From: CAVRZY01 sp963725415
Lineage (GTDB): Bacteria > Acidobacteriota > Terriglobia > Bryobacterales > Bryobacteraceae
Reading direction: 5' to 3'
DNA: 30,901 nt
Assembly: GCA_963725415.1 (NCBI GenBank)
Contig: CAVRZY010000136.1
Location: forward strand, 1 to 30,901
The translations under genes were made by a program, and so were the position numbers. A model generated the notes under the pieces. That model saw only the letters and a list, made by a program, of their open reading frames with translations, made no database searches and was not told the DNA's origin. This document shows, one piece after another, positions 9,280 to 17,763 of the stretch (position 1 is the stretch's first letter; every line of letters starts with the position of its first letter).

Positions 9280-10176
9280 ATGTCTTCTAGTCCATTCGTC
9301 ATTCGCGCTACTCCGGTATACGGCCCCTTGCCAGGGTCCCCATCACTGGACCCGGAGAGCTTCGCGCTGGACTTTGCGGTGCAGCGAGCGGTCAGCGAAG
9401 CCGGTCAGGCGACTGTTGCGGTGCTGGCGGGAGCGGTCTTGCCGGGGCGCTACGGCAACATTTACGGCGGGCGCCTGGCGGGCGCGGTCAAAATCGTGGC
9501 GATCGACGTTCGGGCCGGGGGCGTCTACCACCGCGAGGCCGAGAGAGGGCATGCCGTCCCGCTGCCGCTGGTCATGGACCCCAATCCTGCCCCGCCGCCT
9601 AGCGACGAGGCAGAACTCGAGGCTGTTGAGGTTTACTTCGCCGTAGATCTGCGCGCGCACCTGACTCTACCGGCGGCTGCGGGGGTTTACGCCGTTTTCC
9701 TGTGGCTGGATGAAATGACATCGCCGGTTCGAGTGGTGCAAGTGCCGGGACCGGAAAGGGTCGGGCCGGTGACGCCCCCGGCGGGGCGCCCCATTGATGG
9801 GGTCTTCATGTTGCGGCGCACGGAAGGGACTCCGCCAGCGGGGGGCGCCGAGATCGTACTCCAGCGGGGTGGCGTGGCGCCGGGCGGGATCCGGATCTAC
9901 GGAGCCGTGGGTCCGGAGCTTCTAGCGGCCCCGCCCCAGGCCGGCGGGGACTATCTCGCGGTCATGGCCCTCGACTTTCGCAGCCGCATGTTGAGGTGGC
10001 GAGGCGTCCCAGTGCCAAGGGTGGCGCTGGCGGCGCGCGAGTTGGCTTTCGACTTCGACCTGCTGGGGTTGTTCGGCGGCCCGGGCTGGTTAGACCGCCC
10101 GCAACTGCCCCGAAGAGCTTTTGTTCTGGCCAGCACGCGGAACGCTGTCTCGCGGGTGCTGGTGGTGGAGGCCTGA
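9280..10176 (+). CDS. uncharacterised protein, paralogue A of a tandem pair
   Basis: A 298-residue protein that I do not recognise. The ATG follows GAGG by nine bases, 11 bases after the stop of the peptidase-like gene, so the two are probably coupled. There is no signal peptide or membrane helix, and the composition suggests a beta-rich fold. The most conserved parts, shared with the following gene, are GRYGNIYGGR, GAVKIVAID, AERG, MDPNP, YAVFLWLDE and LDFRSRMLRWR. A Gly/Pro-rich middle (near residues 165-215) is more variable. It ends in GCC-TGA, and the next gene continues in the same frame after that single stop. The stop lies at the boundary of a repeat element. It could be a structural or partner protein of the peptidase, but nothing in the sequence proves this. 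Confidence 0.75.
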   Translation: MSSSPFVIRATPVYGPLPGSPSLDPESFALDFAVQRAVSEAGQATVAVLAGAVLPGRYGNIYGGRLAGAVKIVAIDVRAGGVYHREAERGHAVPLPLVMDPNPAPPPSDEAELEAVEVYFAVDLRAHLTLPAAAGVYAVFLWLDEMTSPVRVVQVPGPERVGPVTPPAGRPIDGVFMLRRTEGTPPAGGAEIVLQRGGVAPGGIRIYGAVGPELLAAPPQAGGDYLAVMALDFRSRMLRWRGVPVPRVALAARELAFDFDLLGLFGGPGWLDRPQLPRRAFVLASTRNAVSRVLVVEA

Positions 10177-10277
10177 GAAGGTGTGAAAAAATCAGCGGAC
10201 AGGCGAAACCGCCTGTCCCACGGTGGTCTAAGTGGCTTGATTGCAGCGTGGGGCAGGCCGTTTGGCCTGCCACCCTT
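10171..10277 (+). repeat. partial copy of a small inverted-repeat (MITE-like) element
   Basis: From GCCTGAGAAGGTGTGAAAAA to GGCCTGCCACCCT this stretch matches the left two thirds of the complete element at 26034-26185. It has the same two internal hairpins. GGACAGGCG/CGCCTGTCC with loop AAAC is at about 10197-10218, and GGCAGGCC/GGCCTGCC with loop GTTT at about 10253-10272. The outermost bases of the left terminal repeat (GGTAAT) and the whole right terminal repeat are missing or too diverged to recognise. The TGA of paralogue A and the GTG that opens the frame of paralogue B (10183) both lie at or inside this element. Confidence 0.85.
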
Positions 10278-11238
10278 GTTGCGGGTGCTCGGATTTCTGG
10301 CGCTAGCGCTTACGGGCGATGGGCGTGTCCTCCCGGGTGGCGGGGGAGAGCAACCCGCACCAGAAGTGGTTATCACTCGCCAGCCGTGGTACGGCGTTCA
10401 GCCCCAGTCGCCGCAGTTGCCGCGCGGCCGTTTCGGATTGCAGTTCACTGTGCGGCCTGCGCGGAATGCCGGCCGGCCAACGGTTGCGCTTCTTGCGGCA
10501 GGCCGGCTGCCGGGACGCTACGGCGATATCTATGGGGGGCGAATCCATGGAGCCGTGAAGATCGTGGCCATCGATGCCGAGAGCGGTCGCGTCTACTATA
10601 ACCACGCGGAGCGCGGCGAGGTGGCGCCAATCGCGGCGGCGATGAACCCGAACCCCCAGCCGCCCGGTCCAGGCGAGGCTCAGCTCGAGGAAGTTGAGAC
10701 CTATTTCAACATGGACCTGCGCGCGCAGTTGGGCTTGCCGGCGCACGGGGCCAGCTACGCCGTGTTTCTGTGGCTGGACGAGCTTACCTCGACGGTCCGG
10801 AGGGTAGAACTGCCCGGAGGGAAACGCGAGGGTGCGGCTGGGGAAGGCGCGGCCGATGCCAGTGCGGCGGGATTGTCTTTTCGGCGAACAGAATGGACTC
10901 CGAAGGCGGTGGGGACACGGATCGTGCTGCGGCCCGCGGTCGGCACCCAGGTATGTGGAGCGCTGAGTCCGGCGTTGCTCTCGAGCTCACCATCGAGACT
11001 CACTGTTCTAGCCCTCGACTACCGAAGCCGGATCCTGAAGTGGCGGAGCTTTCCGCTGCCCAAACGGGTACTGGAGAGGCGGGAAGACGCTTTCGATTTC
11101 GATGTAGCAGGAGTGTTCGGCGAGCCGGGCTGGACGGAGCCCGCCGGCGACCCGCAGAAGATGTTTGTGACCGTGAGCGTGGACGAGGCGCTATCGAACG
11201 TCGTGGTGATCAGCCCGCGGAAGGGGAAAGCGCAGTGA
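10183..11238 (+). CDS. uncharacterised protein, paralogue B of a tandem pair
   Basis: Up to 351 residues. About 300 residues, from PEVVITRQPWYG onward, align along their length with the preceding protein: GRYGDIYGGR, GAVKIVAID, AERG, MNPNP, YAVFLWLDE, LDYRSRILKWR and AFDFDVAGVFGEPGW. By eye roughly half the residues are identical. The first 30 or so codons from the GTG at 10183 are simply the translated repeat element and are unlikely to be ancestral. A GTG at 10285 (VLGFLALALTG) gives a more natural start with a short hydrophobic run, although I see no convincing ribosome site for it. The gene is in the same frame as paralogue A, separated only by TGA. Its stop overlaps the start of the acetyltransferase gene. 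The function is unknown. Confidence 0.7.
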   Translation: MKKSADRRNRLSHGGLSGLIAAWGRPFGLPPLLRVLGFLALALTGDGRVLPGGGGEQPAPEVVITRQPWYGVQPQSPQLPRGRFGLQFTVRPARNAGRPTVALLAAGRLPGRYGDIYGGRIHGAVKIVAIDAESGRVYYNHAERGEVAPIAAAMNPNPQPPGPGEAQLEEVETYFNMDLRAQLGLPAHGASYAVFLWLDELTSTVRRVELPGGKREGAAGEGAADASAAGLSFRRTEWTPKAVGTRIVLRPAVGTQVCGALSPALLSSSPSRLTVLALDYRSRILKWRSFPLPKRVLERREDAFDFDVAGVFGEPGWTEPAGDPQKMFVTVSVDEALSNVVVISPRKGKAQ

Positions 11239-11693
11239 GTATGGTTATCCGGCTATGCAGACATGAGGACATCGACCAGATCGTTGAGCTGGGACGAGGG
11301 ATGCACGAAGAGAGCGCCTACTCCTTTCTGCCCTACGACCCCGAGAAAGTGCGCCGTCTGGCGATCGACATGATCGAGCATCCCGAGACCCGCTGTGGCC
11401 TGGTAGCCGAGCAGGATCACGCGGTCGTGGCCATGCTCGGCGGCTATCTGACGGACTACTTCTTCTGCGATGAGAATGTCGCCTGCGACATGGTCTTGTT
11501 TGTGGATCGGGACTACCGCGGGAGCCCGGCCGCAGCCAAGCTGATTCAGGGTTTCCGCAACTGGGCCATCGCGCGTGGGGCGCGGGAACTCTGTCTGAGC
11601 ATCTCCACCAACATCAGCACCGAAAGTATCGGAAGATTGTACAAAGGCCTGGGTTTCACCCAAGTCGGCGCCATATACAAGCAGCGCCTGTGA
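11235..11693 (+). CDS. GNAT-family N-acetyltransferase
   Basis: A 152-residue protein. The GTG at 11235 overlaps the previous stop (GTGA) and is eight bases from GGGG; the ATG at 11241 is an alternative. Layout and length fit the GNAT fold: RLCRHEDIDQIVELGRGMH at the start, a central strand with MVLFVDRDYRGSPAAAKLI, and SIGRLYKGLGFTQVGAIY at the end. The acetyl-CoA loop, usually R/Q-x-x-G-x-G/A, reads YRGSPAAAKL here, so it is slightly unusual. The protein is close to the group annotated as phage or effector-associated acetyltransferases, but its substrate cannot be inferred. Lying inside the cluster with an overlapping start argues for a shared role, for example modifying or neutralising a neighbouring protein. 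That is speculation. Confidence 0.8.
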   Translation: MSMVIRLCRHEDIDQIVELGRGMHEESAYSFLPYDPEKVRRLAIDMIEHPETRCGLVAEQDHAVVAMLGGYLTDYFFCDENVACDMVLFVDRDYRGSPAAAKLIQGFRNWAIARGARELCLSISTNISTESIGRLYKGLGFTQVGAIYKQRL

Positions 11694-11727
11694 GGCGTCG
11701 CTGCGAGGCGCGCTGGAGGAACAGATC

Positions 11728-12480
11728 GTGTTGAAGATTCGCTGGGAGCAGATGGAGGTTTTCGATCGGGCCGTTCTCAAGGACTTCGAAGACCAGACGC
11801 TCGAGCATCTCAAAAAGGGCTTTCCGAAACACTGCCGCCTTTTGGGAGAAGAGAACCTTCGCAAGAAGGTCCGGGAGGGCTTTGAGCGCGCCAGAAGCTA
11901 CGGCCTGAGCTCCCAAAACGGTTTGCGCCTGTTCGTCGAGCTCACATTCCTGCTGGGCAGCGGTTTCGACGCGGACCCGCAGTTGCCCTGGGCGGCAGAG
12001 ATCCTCGAGGATGCCGCCAGCGACCAAGCGGCGCGCGTGGAGCGCCTGCACCAGAAGTCAATGGACTACCTGGAGAAGGTCTGCGGCCCCAACAACGAAC
12101 ACATCGACGCGGTGCTGGCGCGGCTGCGCACGGAACCCCTGCAAGGGTTTTCGCAGTCCGGCATCGGGAGATTCGAAGATTATATGGTCCGGCGCTTTTG
12201 GCTGCTGTCCCCGGAGAAGTGCCAGTACATCGGCGAGGGCTGCCTTCGGGGGCTGATTCAGAGCGGGCTCGATGCCGCCAGGGGTTATGGACTACTGAAC
12301 GAGTTTGGCGTGACGGCGTATCTGGGATTGATGTTCATTCTGGGGAGCGCTTTCGCTGGGGACTTACAGTACGGTTTCGCCCAGGAAGTCCTGAGTGACC
12401 AGAGTCTCGCCGATCCGGCGCAGAAAGCGAACCGGCTATACGCCGAGGCGCTGGCGTACCTGGACCGGTGGAACGCCTAG
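11728..12480 (+). CDS. uncharacterised helical protein with an internal tandem duplication
   Basis: A 250-residue protein starting at a GTG eight bases after GGAGG. I do not know a named family. It consists of two copies of a helical unit of about 120 residues. Unit 1 (about 2-118) has GFERARSYGL, ELTFLLGSGFDADPQLPWA, EILED and RLHQKSMDYLE. Unit 2 (about 130-248) has GLDAARGYGL, LGLMFILGSAFAGDLQYGFA, EVLSD and RLYAEALAYLD at the same spacing. The opening IRWEQMEVFDRAVLKDFED lacks a clear counterpart in unit 2, which begins FSQSGIGRFEDYMVRR. I have an uncheckable recollection of single-unit relatives (IRxEQM...) next to secretion-related or effector-like genes in Proteobacteria and Myxobacteria. 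It is the last gene of the plus-strand cluster, 34 bases after the acetyltransferase. Confidence 0.75.
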   Translation: MLKIRWEQMEVFDRAVLKDFEDQTLEHLKKGFPKHCRLLGEENLRKKVREGFERARSYGLSSQNGLRLFVELTFLLGSGFDADPQLPWAAEILEDAASDQAARVERLHQKSMDYLEKVCGPNNEHIDAVLARLRTEPLQGFSQSGIGRFEDYMVRRFWLLSPEKCQYIGEGCLRGLIQSGLDAARGYGLLNEFGVTAYLGLMFILGSAFAGDLQYGFAQEVLSDQSLADPAQKANRLYAEALAYLDRWNA

Positions 12481-12537
12481 CCCCAATCCTGTTCACCTAA
12501 GTGGGGATGCCCGTAGGGTAGCGGAACTCGCTGAGGG

Positions 12538-13314
12538 CTAGATCGTCACCGCGAGGAATCCGCCGTCTACGCGCAAGACCGAGCCGGTGACGAAGGAGGA
12601 GGCGCGCTCGGACGCCAGATAGATCGCCGCGCCCACCAGCTCGGAGGGCTCCCCGAAGCGATCCATCGGAGTGTGACCCATGATGCTGGCGATGCGCTCG
12701 GAGGTGAGGATGCGCCGGTTCTGCTCGGCGGGGAAGAAGCCGGGCACGATGGCATTGACGCGCACCCGGTGGGGCGCCCACTCGCGCGCCAGAAACTGGG
12801 TGATTTGATTGACGCCGCCCTTGGTGACGGAGTAAGTGAAGACCCTCGAAAGCGGGGGTCCGGCGGAGACCGAGGAGATATTGATGATCGAACCGCCGCG
12901 GCCCGCCTCGACCATCGTTTTTCCGAAGACCTGGCAGGCCAGGAAGACGCTCTTGAGGTTGACGTCCAGGATGCGCTGCCACTCCTCTTCACTGATCTCG
13001 AAGAAGGGCGTAGCGGAGTTGATGCCGGCGGCGTTGAGCAGGATGTCAATGTGTCCTAAGGTGGAAAGGATGGTGTCGCGGGCCGACTCGATTTCTTTCT
13101 TGCTGGTGGCGTCCACGGCCAGGCCGACGGCCCGGCGGCCCAGGGCGCGAATGGCAGCCGCGCGCTCTTCGGCGCTCTGAGGGTTGAGGTCCAGGATAGC
13201 GAGCTCGGCGCCAGCCTCGGCGAAGCCCATCGCCATCTCGCCGGCCAGGACGCCGCCCCCGCCGATCACCACAGCTACTCTGTCGTGCAAAGAGAAAAGC
13301 TCGTTCTGATCCAT
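12538..13314 (-). CDS. SDR-family NAD(P)-dependent oxidoreductase
   Basis: A 258-residue classical short-chain dehydrogenase. It shows a glycine-rich nucleotide loop (VIGGGGVLAGEMA, 17-29), NAAG at 94-97, Asn119, catalytic Ser in INISSVSA (about 147-148), and Tyr161 with Lys165 in YSVTKGG. The end, PMDRFGEPSELVGAAIYLAS followed by VTGSVLRVDGGF, is typical. The stretch PAEQNRRILTSERIASIMGH recalls SDRs annotated as D-mannonate oxidoreductase or gluconate 5-dehydrogenase, which would fit sugar-acid metabolism. The substrate call is only a suggestion. The start is the ATG at 13314, with no obvious ribosome site. It stands alone, convergent with the cluster upstream. Confidence 0.9.
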   Translation of the reverse strand: MDQNELFSLHDRVAVVIGGGGVLAGEMAMGFAEAGAELAILDLNPQSAEERAAAIRALGRRAVGLAVDATSKKEIESARDTILSTLGHIDILLNAAGINSATPFFEISEEEWQRILDVNLKSVFLACQVFGKTMVEAGRGGSIINISSVSAGPPLSRVFTYSVTKGGVNQITQFLAREWAPHRVRVNAIVPGFFPAEQNRRILTSERIASIMGHTPMDRFGEPSELVGAAIYLASERASSFVTGSVLRVDGGFLAVTI

Positions 13315-13404
13315 GGGATATTATTCATTCTTACACAACGCGGCATGGCCGCAACCAAACAACCCAGCGAGCCGCGCCTGCGGGCAGAGCGGCCGTGCCG
13401 GGGG

Positions 13405-13492
13405 AGATTGACGATTCGAGAATTGACGATTGACGATTTTCTCATTGACGATTGACGGAGACACGCCCGGCGGCCGCAGTGCAATCGTCAAT
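13405..13492. repeat. cluster of ATTGACGATT short repeats
   Basis: An intergenic cluster between the SDR gene and the LamG gene. The word TTGACGAT recurs at about 13408, 13423, 13430 and 13445, with a further TTGACG overlapping at 13452. An inverted copy, CAATCGTCAAT, lies at 13482-13492. The spacing is irregular (7-15 bases), so it is a degenerate simple repeat rather than an ordered array. Similar ATTGACGATTGACG strings are, from memory, common between genes in Acidobacteria. No function is evident. Confidence 0.5.
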
Positions 13493-13539
13493 GAATCAAT
13501 CCTCAATTCCGATGCTGGTGTATGATCGCGGTGAAAACC

Positions 13540-16500
13540 ATGGAGATGGCCAAGCGCGTGCTGTTGAGCTTGCTCAGCGTCTCGGTGACCGCCTCGGCCC
13601 AGGCGCCGTGCCAGGCCCGCGTCAAGGCGTCGCACGACTTTTCGTACTTGGTCGGCAGCGCCGGCCCGAGCGGTAACTATCGCTGGCTGGTCAACGGGAA
13701 GCCGGTTCAGACGGGCCGCATGTCGCAGGTATTCATGCTGCACGCCGAGGAAAGCGTGGTCGCCGCGGCAGGGCAGAACCCGGTACAGGCCACCAGGATC
13801 TCCTACCAGCCCGGCCGGTGGGGTTGGGGGCTGGCGCTGGAACCAAGCGGCGACCTAGCGTATGCGCGGGAAGGGAATCTCGACCTGGACGAGGGCACCG
13901 TCGAGATGTGGGTGGCCCCGCGCGCCGACGGCGCCGATCCGATCTACAGCCAGCGCGATCACATCTTGTTCTTCTATCGCGCGCCCAACGGCGATCAGGT
14001 TAGTATCGCGCAGTCGAGAACCTCCGGCATCCTGTACGCAGGCGGAAGCGTGGGAGGGCAATGGCAAAGCGCTTATGGAGGGGCTGCTTCGATGCGCGGC
14101 TGGCGGGCCGGGGAATGGCACCACCTGGCTTACACGTACTCAGCCGCTGAAAACCGCATGCGCTTCTATGTGGACGGCGTGCTCACGGCCGACACCAACG
14201 AGAAGCGGTATCAGCCTCCCTCCCCGGCGGGCGATCGGTTTGCGGTGGGCGGTAACCTCTCGGGCAACCGCGCACTACTTCATCGACGAGGTAAGGATCT
14301 GGTCGCGCGTGATGGACGCCACAGAGATCCGAGCCAACGCCGAGCGGCTGGACCAGCCGGCCGACAACGAAGTCTGGTTGCCCGTAGCCGGACTCGCGCC
14401 GGGTGACCAGCGTGGTGTTTGAGTGACGGCTGCGTGCGCCAGCAAGCCATTTGTCTGGGTCGGCATTCCGCTGGCCGACGCCGATCCGCCCAGCACGCTC
14501 TTGCCGCCCGAGACCACCACGCTGCCGTTTTCGGTGCGCACGATTCGGCCGGCCTCGTGCGGGTATTCGGTCGGGACGCCGCTGAACTACGACAGCATGA
14601 CGCCGTTCTGAAAGCGGCCAGGGAACGACCGCCCACCAGACCATAATTGCCGGATTGGATGCGGACCCCACGCGGGTCAGCGATGTCTACGTCCGGTGCG
14701 CTTCCGATCCGGATTACTTGCTGCGGCTGCAAGTACCGCTCGCTCGGGCGGGTCAATCCGCCGTTTCCGCGCAAGGGGAACCTGTGGGGATCGTCGGTGG
14801 CGGCCCAGCAGGGACTGGCTCATGCCGCGCGCATCGACCTGTACCTGGGAGCGAGCTTTTCGCCGTCGGAGATCCGCCAGCTGCGCACGCTCAACCCCAA
14901 CATCCTGGTGCTGACCTCGATCAACACGGTGGAGAACTTCGGCCTGCCGGATGACTATTACCTCAAAGACGTCCACGGCAAGCGGATCGAGGTCTGGCCG
15001 GGCACCTACCGGCTGAACCTAACCAAGCCTTACGTGGCCGAATACCAGGCGCGCTACGCCTACCAGCGGATTCTCGATTCCGGGCTGATGGTGGACGGCT
15101 GCTTCTTCGACAATTTCTTCACCTCGCAGTCCTGGCTGCGCGCCGACATTCACGGCAACCGCGTGCAGCTCGACGCCAACGAAGATGGGGTCGAGGACGA
15201 TCCGGCCTGGCTGGACGCGGCCTGGCGCGAGGGCGTGTTTTACGAGCTGGAGCTGTGGCGGAAGCTGATGCCGCACGCGCTGGCTTCGGGGCATCTTCCC
15301 CGCCCTCCCGGCCGCGACGTTACGGCGATTTTCAACGGCGACAGCATCGGCTTCTGGACCGCCGACGTCCTGGAGGGCAAGAAGTCGTTTCGTGGATCTG
15401 TGGGACTTCTATCACGACTGGTTGCAGCACGGGCCGCACGCCGGTTATCATGATGACCGAGTCTTCCCCGCCCGACCAGATCGCCTACGGCTACGATTAC
15501 AGCCCGCTGAAGAACATCCCGCCTTCCACGCTGGAATTCGCGCGCACTTACTACCCCTACGTGCGGTTTGGGCTAGCCTTCACACTGATGAACGACGGCT
15601 ACTTCGCGCACGAGTTCGGCGACACCTGGCATGGCAACGACTGGTGGTACGACGAGCTGGATTACGAGCTGGGCTACCCGCTGGGGCCTGCAGTGCGGGA
15701 GCCGCTGGGCGTCACGTCCACAGCCAATCGGATCGACAACGGCAGCTTCGAGGAGCCGCTGGAGGGCGCCTGGAGCCTTTACGTGAACACCAGCGTGGGC
15801 TGCGCGGCGACGGCCGCGCGCGACAGCAGTGAGGCCATGGATGGCAGGGCGTCGGCGCTGATCACCATTACCTCAGCGGGCCAACGCACGGACTGGCACG
15901 TGGACTTCGCCCAGCGCAACCTGTCGCTGGTCGGAGGCGTCCGCTACGACCTCTCCTTCTGGGCCAAGGCCGACGTGACGCGCCCGATGGGCCTGGCGTC
16001 GCAAAAAGGCAGCCCCGATTGGCGCAACTACGGCCTCAGCCGTACAGTGACATTGAGCACGGAGTGGAGGCAGTACCTGGTATCGTTCGAGGCCAACGAG
16101 ACTACCAACGAATCGCGCATCCAGTTCTTCATGGGCGCGCAGACCGGTAGGGTGTGGCTGGATGATGTGCGCCTGGTCGATCATCCGCCGGATGTTTTTC
16201 GCCGCGAGTTCACCAACGGGGTGGTGCTGCTGAACGGTACGCGGGAGCGGCAGACGGTGAAGCTGGGGCCGGGCTACAACCGGCTGCGCGGCGAGCAAGC
16301 GCCGCGACACGAGTACATCCTGGATGACGACGGGCTTGGCTTCTCGACTACCGGCCAGTGGCAGGAGACGGTCTACGACAGCGGCGAGTGGAAATCGGCC
16401 GGGCCGTTCTACCACAACTGGGGAAAGTCATGCCATCAGCTCAATGACAGAGAGGGTAAGGCCGAGTGGGACCTGGCGCTGCGCGCAGACGACACCTACA

Positions 16501-16838
16501 CCATCGCAGCCTGGTGGCCGGCGGCGCCGTCCGCTTCGGCCTGGAGCCGCCGGGTGGTCTATGAGGTAGTGGCGGGCGGCAAGGTGGTGGCTGCGACAAC
16601 CCTGGACCAAACCAGCGGAGGTGACGAGTGGCACGTGATTGCCAGCCTGCCCCTGGCAGCGGCTGACAAACCCGTCGTCCGGGTCCGCAACGAGGGAGAC
16701 GGGCCGACAATCGCCGACGCGCTCCACGTGCGCTCGGCAGCGCGCTACAACGATGGCTCTCCGGCGGCCCAAGTGACGCTGGAACCGCTGGACGGAATCA
16801 TCCTGGCGAAAAGTGCTACGCTGGCGGGGACAAGGTAA
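13540..16838 (+). pseudogene. secreted multidomain glycosidase-like protein (LamG, GHL15-like, CBM, golvesin-C), frameshifted
   Basis: One protein of about 1,090 residues can be read across several frames. A signal peptide (MEMAKRVLLSLLSVSVTASA) is followed by a LamG-like domain with GTVEMWVAPRADGADPIYSQ, EWHHLAYTYSA and RFYVDGVL, which shifts frame near 14270 before HYFIDEVRIWSRVMDATEI. A linker read in two frames runs through TGA codons at 14420 and 14609. A putative glycoside hydrolase region (about 14750-15700) contains YQRILDSGLMVDGCFFDNFF, resembling hypothetical glycosyl hydrolase family 15. It shifts again near 15390. The C-terminal part (frame open 15255-16838) contains a CBM4/9-like module (IDNGSFEEPLEGAW) and a golvesin-C-like domain (ILDDDGLGFSTTGQWQETV to 16790). 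The intact protein would bind and cut polysaccharide outside the cell. At least four indels break it. Confidence 0.65.
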
Positions 16839-16849
16839 ACGAGGCAGTC

Positions 16850-17686
16850 ATGGTATATGTTCTGGCGATGGCAATGCTAGCGGCAAGCGCGCCGGTGGGC
16901 GTGGTGTGGAAGCCCGTTGCGAACATGTACTCGGCGGCCACCAAGCAGGCGAGCGTGGTGTCGCAGGCCATTTACGGCAGCAACCTGGTTTGCATGGAGG
17001 AAAAGGATGGGTGGGTGAAGGTGCGGACGGCGGACGACTATACCGGCTGGATGCCGGCGACTTCGCTGCGGCGCGGCAAGCCATACGCAACTCAAGGCCG
17101 CCGCGCCCAAGTGGAGAACCTGTTCGCGAATCTCTACCGCGAGCCGGATGTCACCAAGCATCAGCCCTCGCTGACCGTCCCGTTCGAGACGCGGCTGGAA
17201 GTGATCGCCGAGCCGGAGAAAGACCAGGGTCGCTGGATCCAGGTGCGCCTGGTGGACGAGCGCGCCGCCTGGGTGCAGCGCGGTGATGTGAGGTTCGACG
17301 CCGAGCCGCTGTCGATCGAGGGCGCGATCGCGCTCGGCAAGCGGTTCTTGGGGATGCCGTATCTGTGGGGCGGAACCTCCAGCTTCGGGTACGATTGCTC
17401 GGGGTTCGTTCAGATGCTGTGCCGGCAGCGGGGCGTCATCATCTCGCGGGATGCCGCGCCGCAAGCGCGCTGGGAGGGAGTTGCGCCGGTTCAGAAAGAG
17501 GACCTGAGGCCGGGGGACCTGCTCTACTTCGGCCGCTCGGTCGAGAAGATCACGCACACCGGCATGTACATTGGCAACGGCCAGTTCATCAATGCCACCA
17601 CGCATGAACGGCCGATGGTGCAGATCGACATTCTGGACGATCCGCACTGGACGGAGCTGTTCGTGGCGGCGCGGAGGTTGAAGTGA
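16850..17686 (+). CDS. NlpC/P60 (C40) peptidase with bacterial SH3 domains
   Basis: A 278-residue protein with a short N-terminal hydrophobic signal (residues 1-14). Two SH3-like segments follow: VWKPVANMYSAA to GWMPATSL (about 19-73), and LFANLYREPD to AAWVQRGDV (about 91-148). The C-terminal NlpC/P60 domain has the catalytic Cys183 in YDCSGFVQ and His236 in THTGMYIGNG. The third catalytic position, 12 residues later, is Asn248 rather than His, an accepted variant. The order SH3-SH3-NlpC/P60 resembles YkfC, which cuts gamma-D-Glu-diamino acid bonds in murein peptides. The next gene overlaps its stop and encodes a dipeptide epimerase that would act on the L-Ala-D-Glu released. The pair therefore looks like a murein peptide salvage unit. 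The start is the ATG 11 bases after the preceding stop, with a weak GAGG. Confidence 0.9.
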   Translation: MVYVLAMAMLAASAPVGVVWKPVANMYSAATKQASVVSQAIYGSNLVCMEEKDGWVKVRTADDYTGWMPATSLRRGKPYATQGRRAQVENLFANLYREPDVTKHQPSLTVPFETRLEVIAEPEKDQGRWIQVRLVDERAAWVQRGDVRFDAEPLSIEGAIALGKRFLGMPYLWGGTSSFGYDCSGFVQMLCRQRGVIISRDAAPQARWEGVAPVQKEDLRPGDLLYFGRSVEKITHTGMYIGNGQFINATTHERPMVQIDILDDPHWTELFVAARRLK

Positions 17687-17704
17687 ATCGGCGGGAGTGG
17701 ATCA

Positions 17705-17756
17705 GTGGGACATGCTTTAGCTTGTCTGGGCGTGCGCAAGCTAAAGCTTATGCCAC
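17705..17756. repeat. REP-like hairpin inside the 5' end of the epimerase frame
   Basis: A perfect 11-bp inverted repeat, GCTTTAGCTTG (17714-17724) and CAAGCTAAAGC (17737-17747), has a 12-base loop and is flanked by GTGG and CCAC. It looks like a dispersed palindromic element that landed between the endopeptidase stop and the conserved start of the epimerase. No other copy was seen in the window. Confidence 0.65.
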
Positions 17757-17763
17757 CTGGGAA

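Noticed and set aside
10183..10280. Genuine N-terminal domain of paralogue B
   Set aside because: These codons are the translated repeat element and match the intergenic copy at 26053-26147.
11235..12480. A toxin-antitoxin pair formed by the GNAT and the helical protein
   Set aside because: GNAT toxins pair with small DNA-binding antitoxins; the neighbour has no such domain.
13405..13492. Possible CRISPR array
   Set aside because: Repeats are only 8-10 bases, the spacing is irregular and there are no cas genes.
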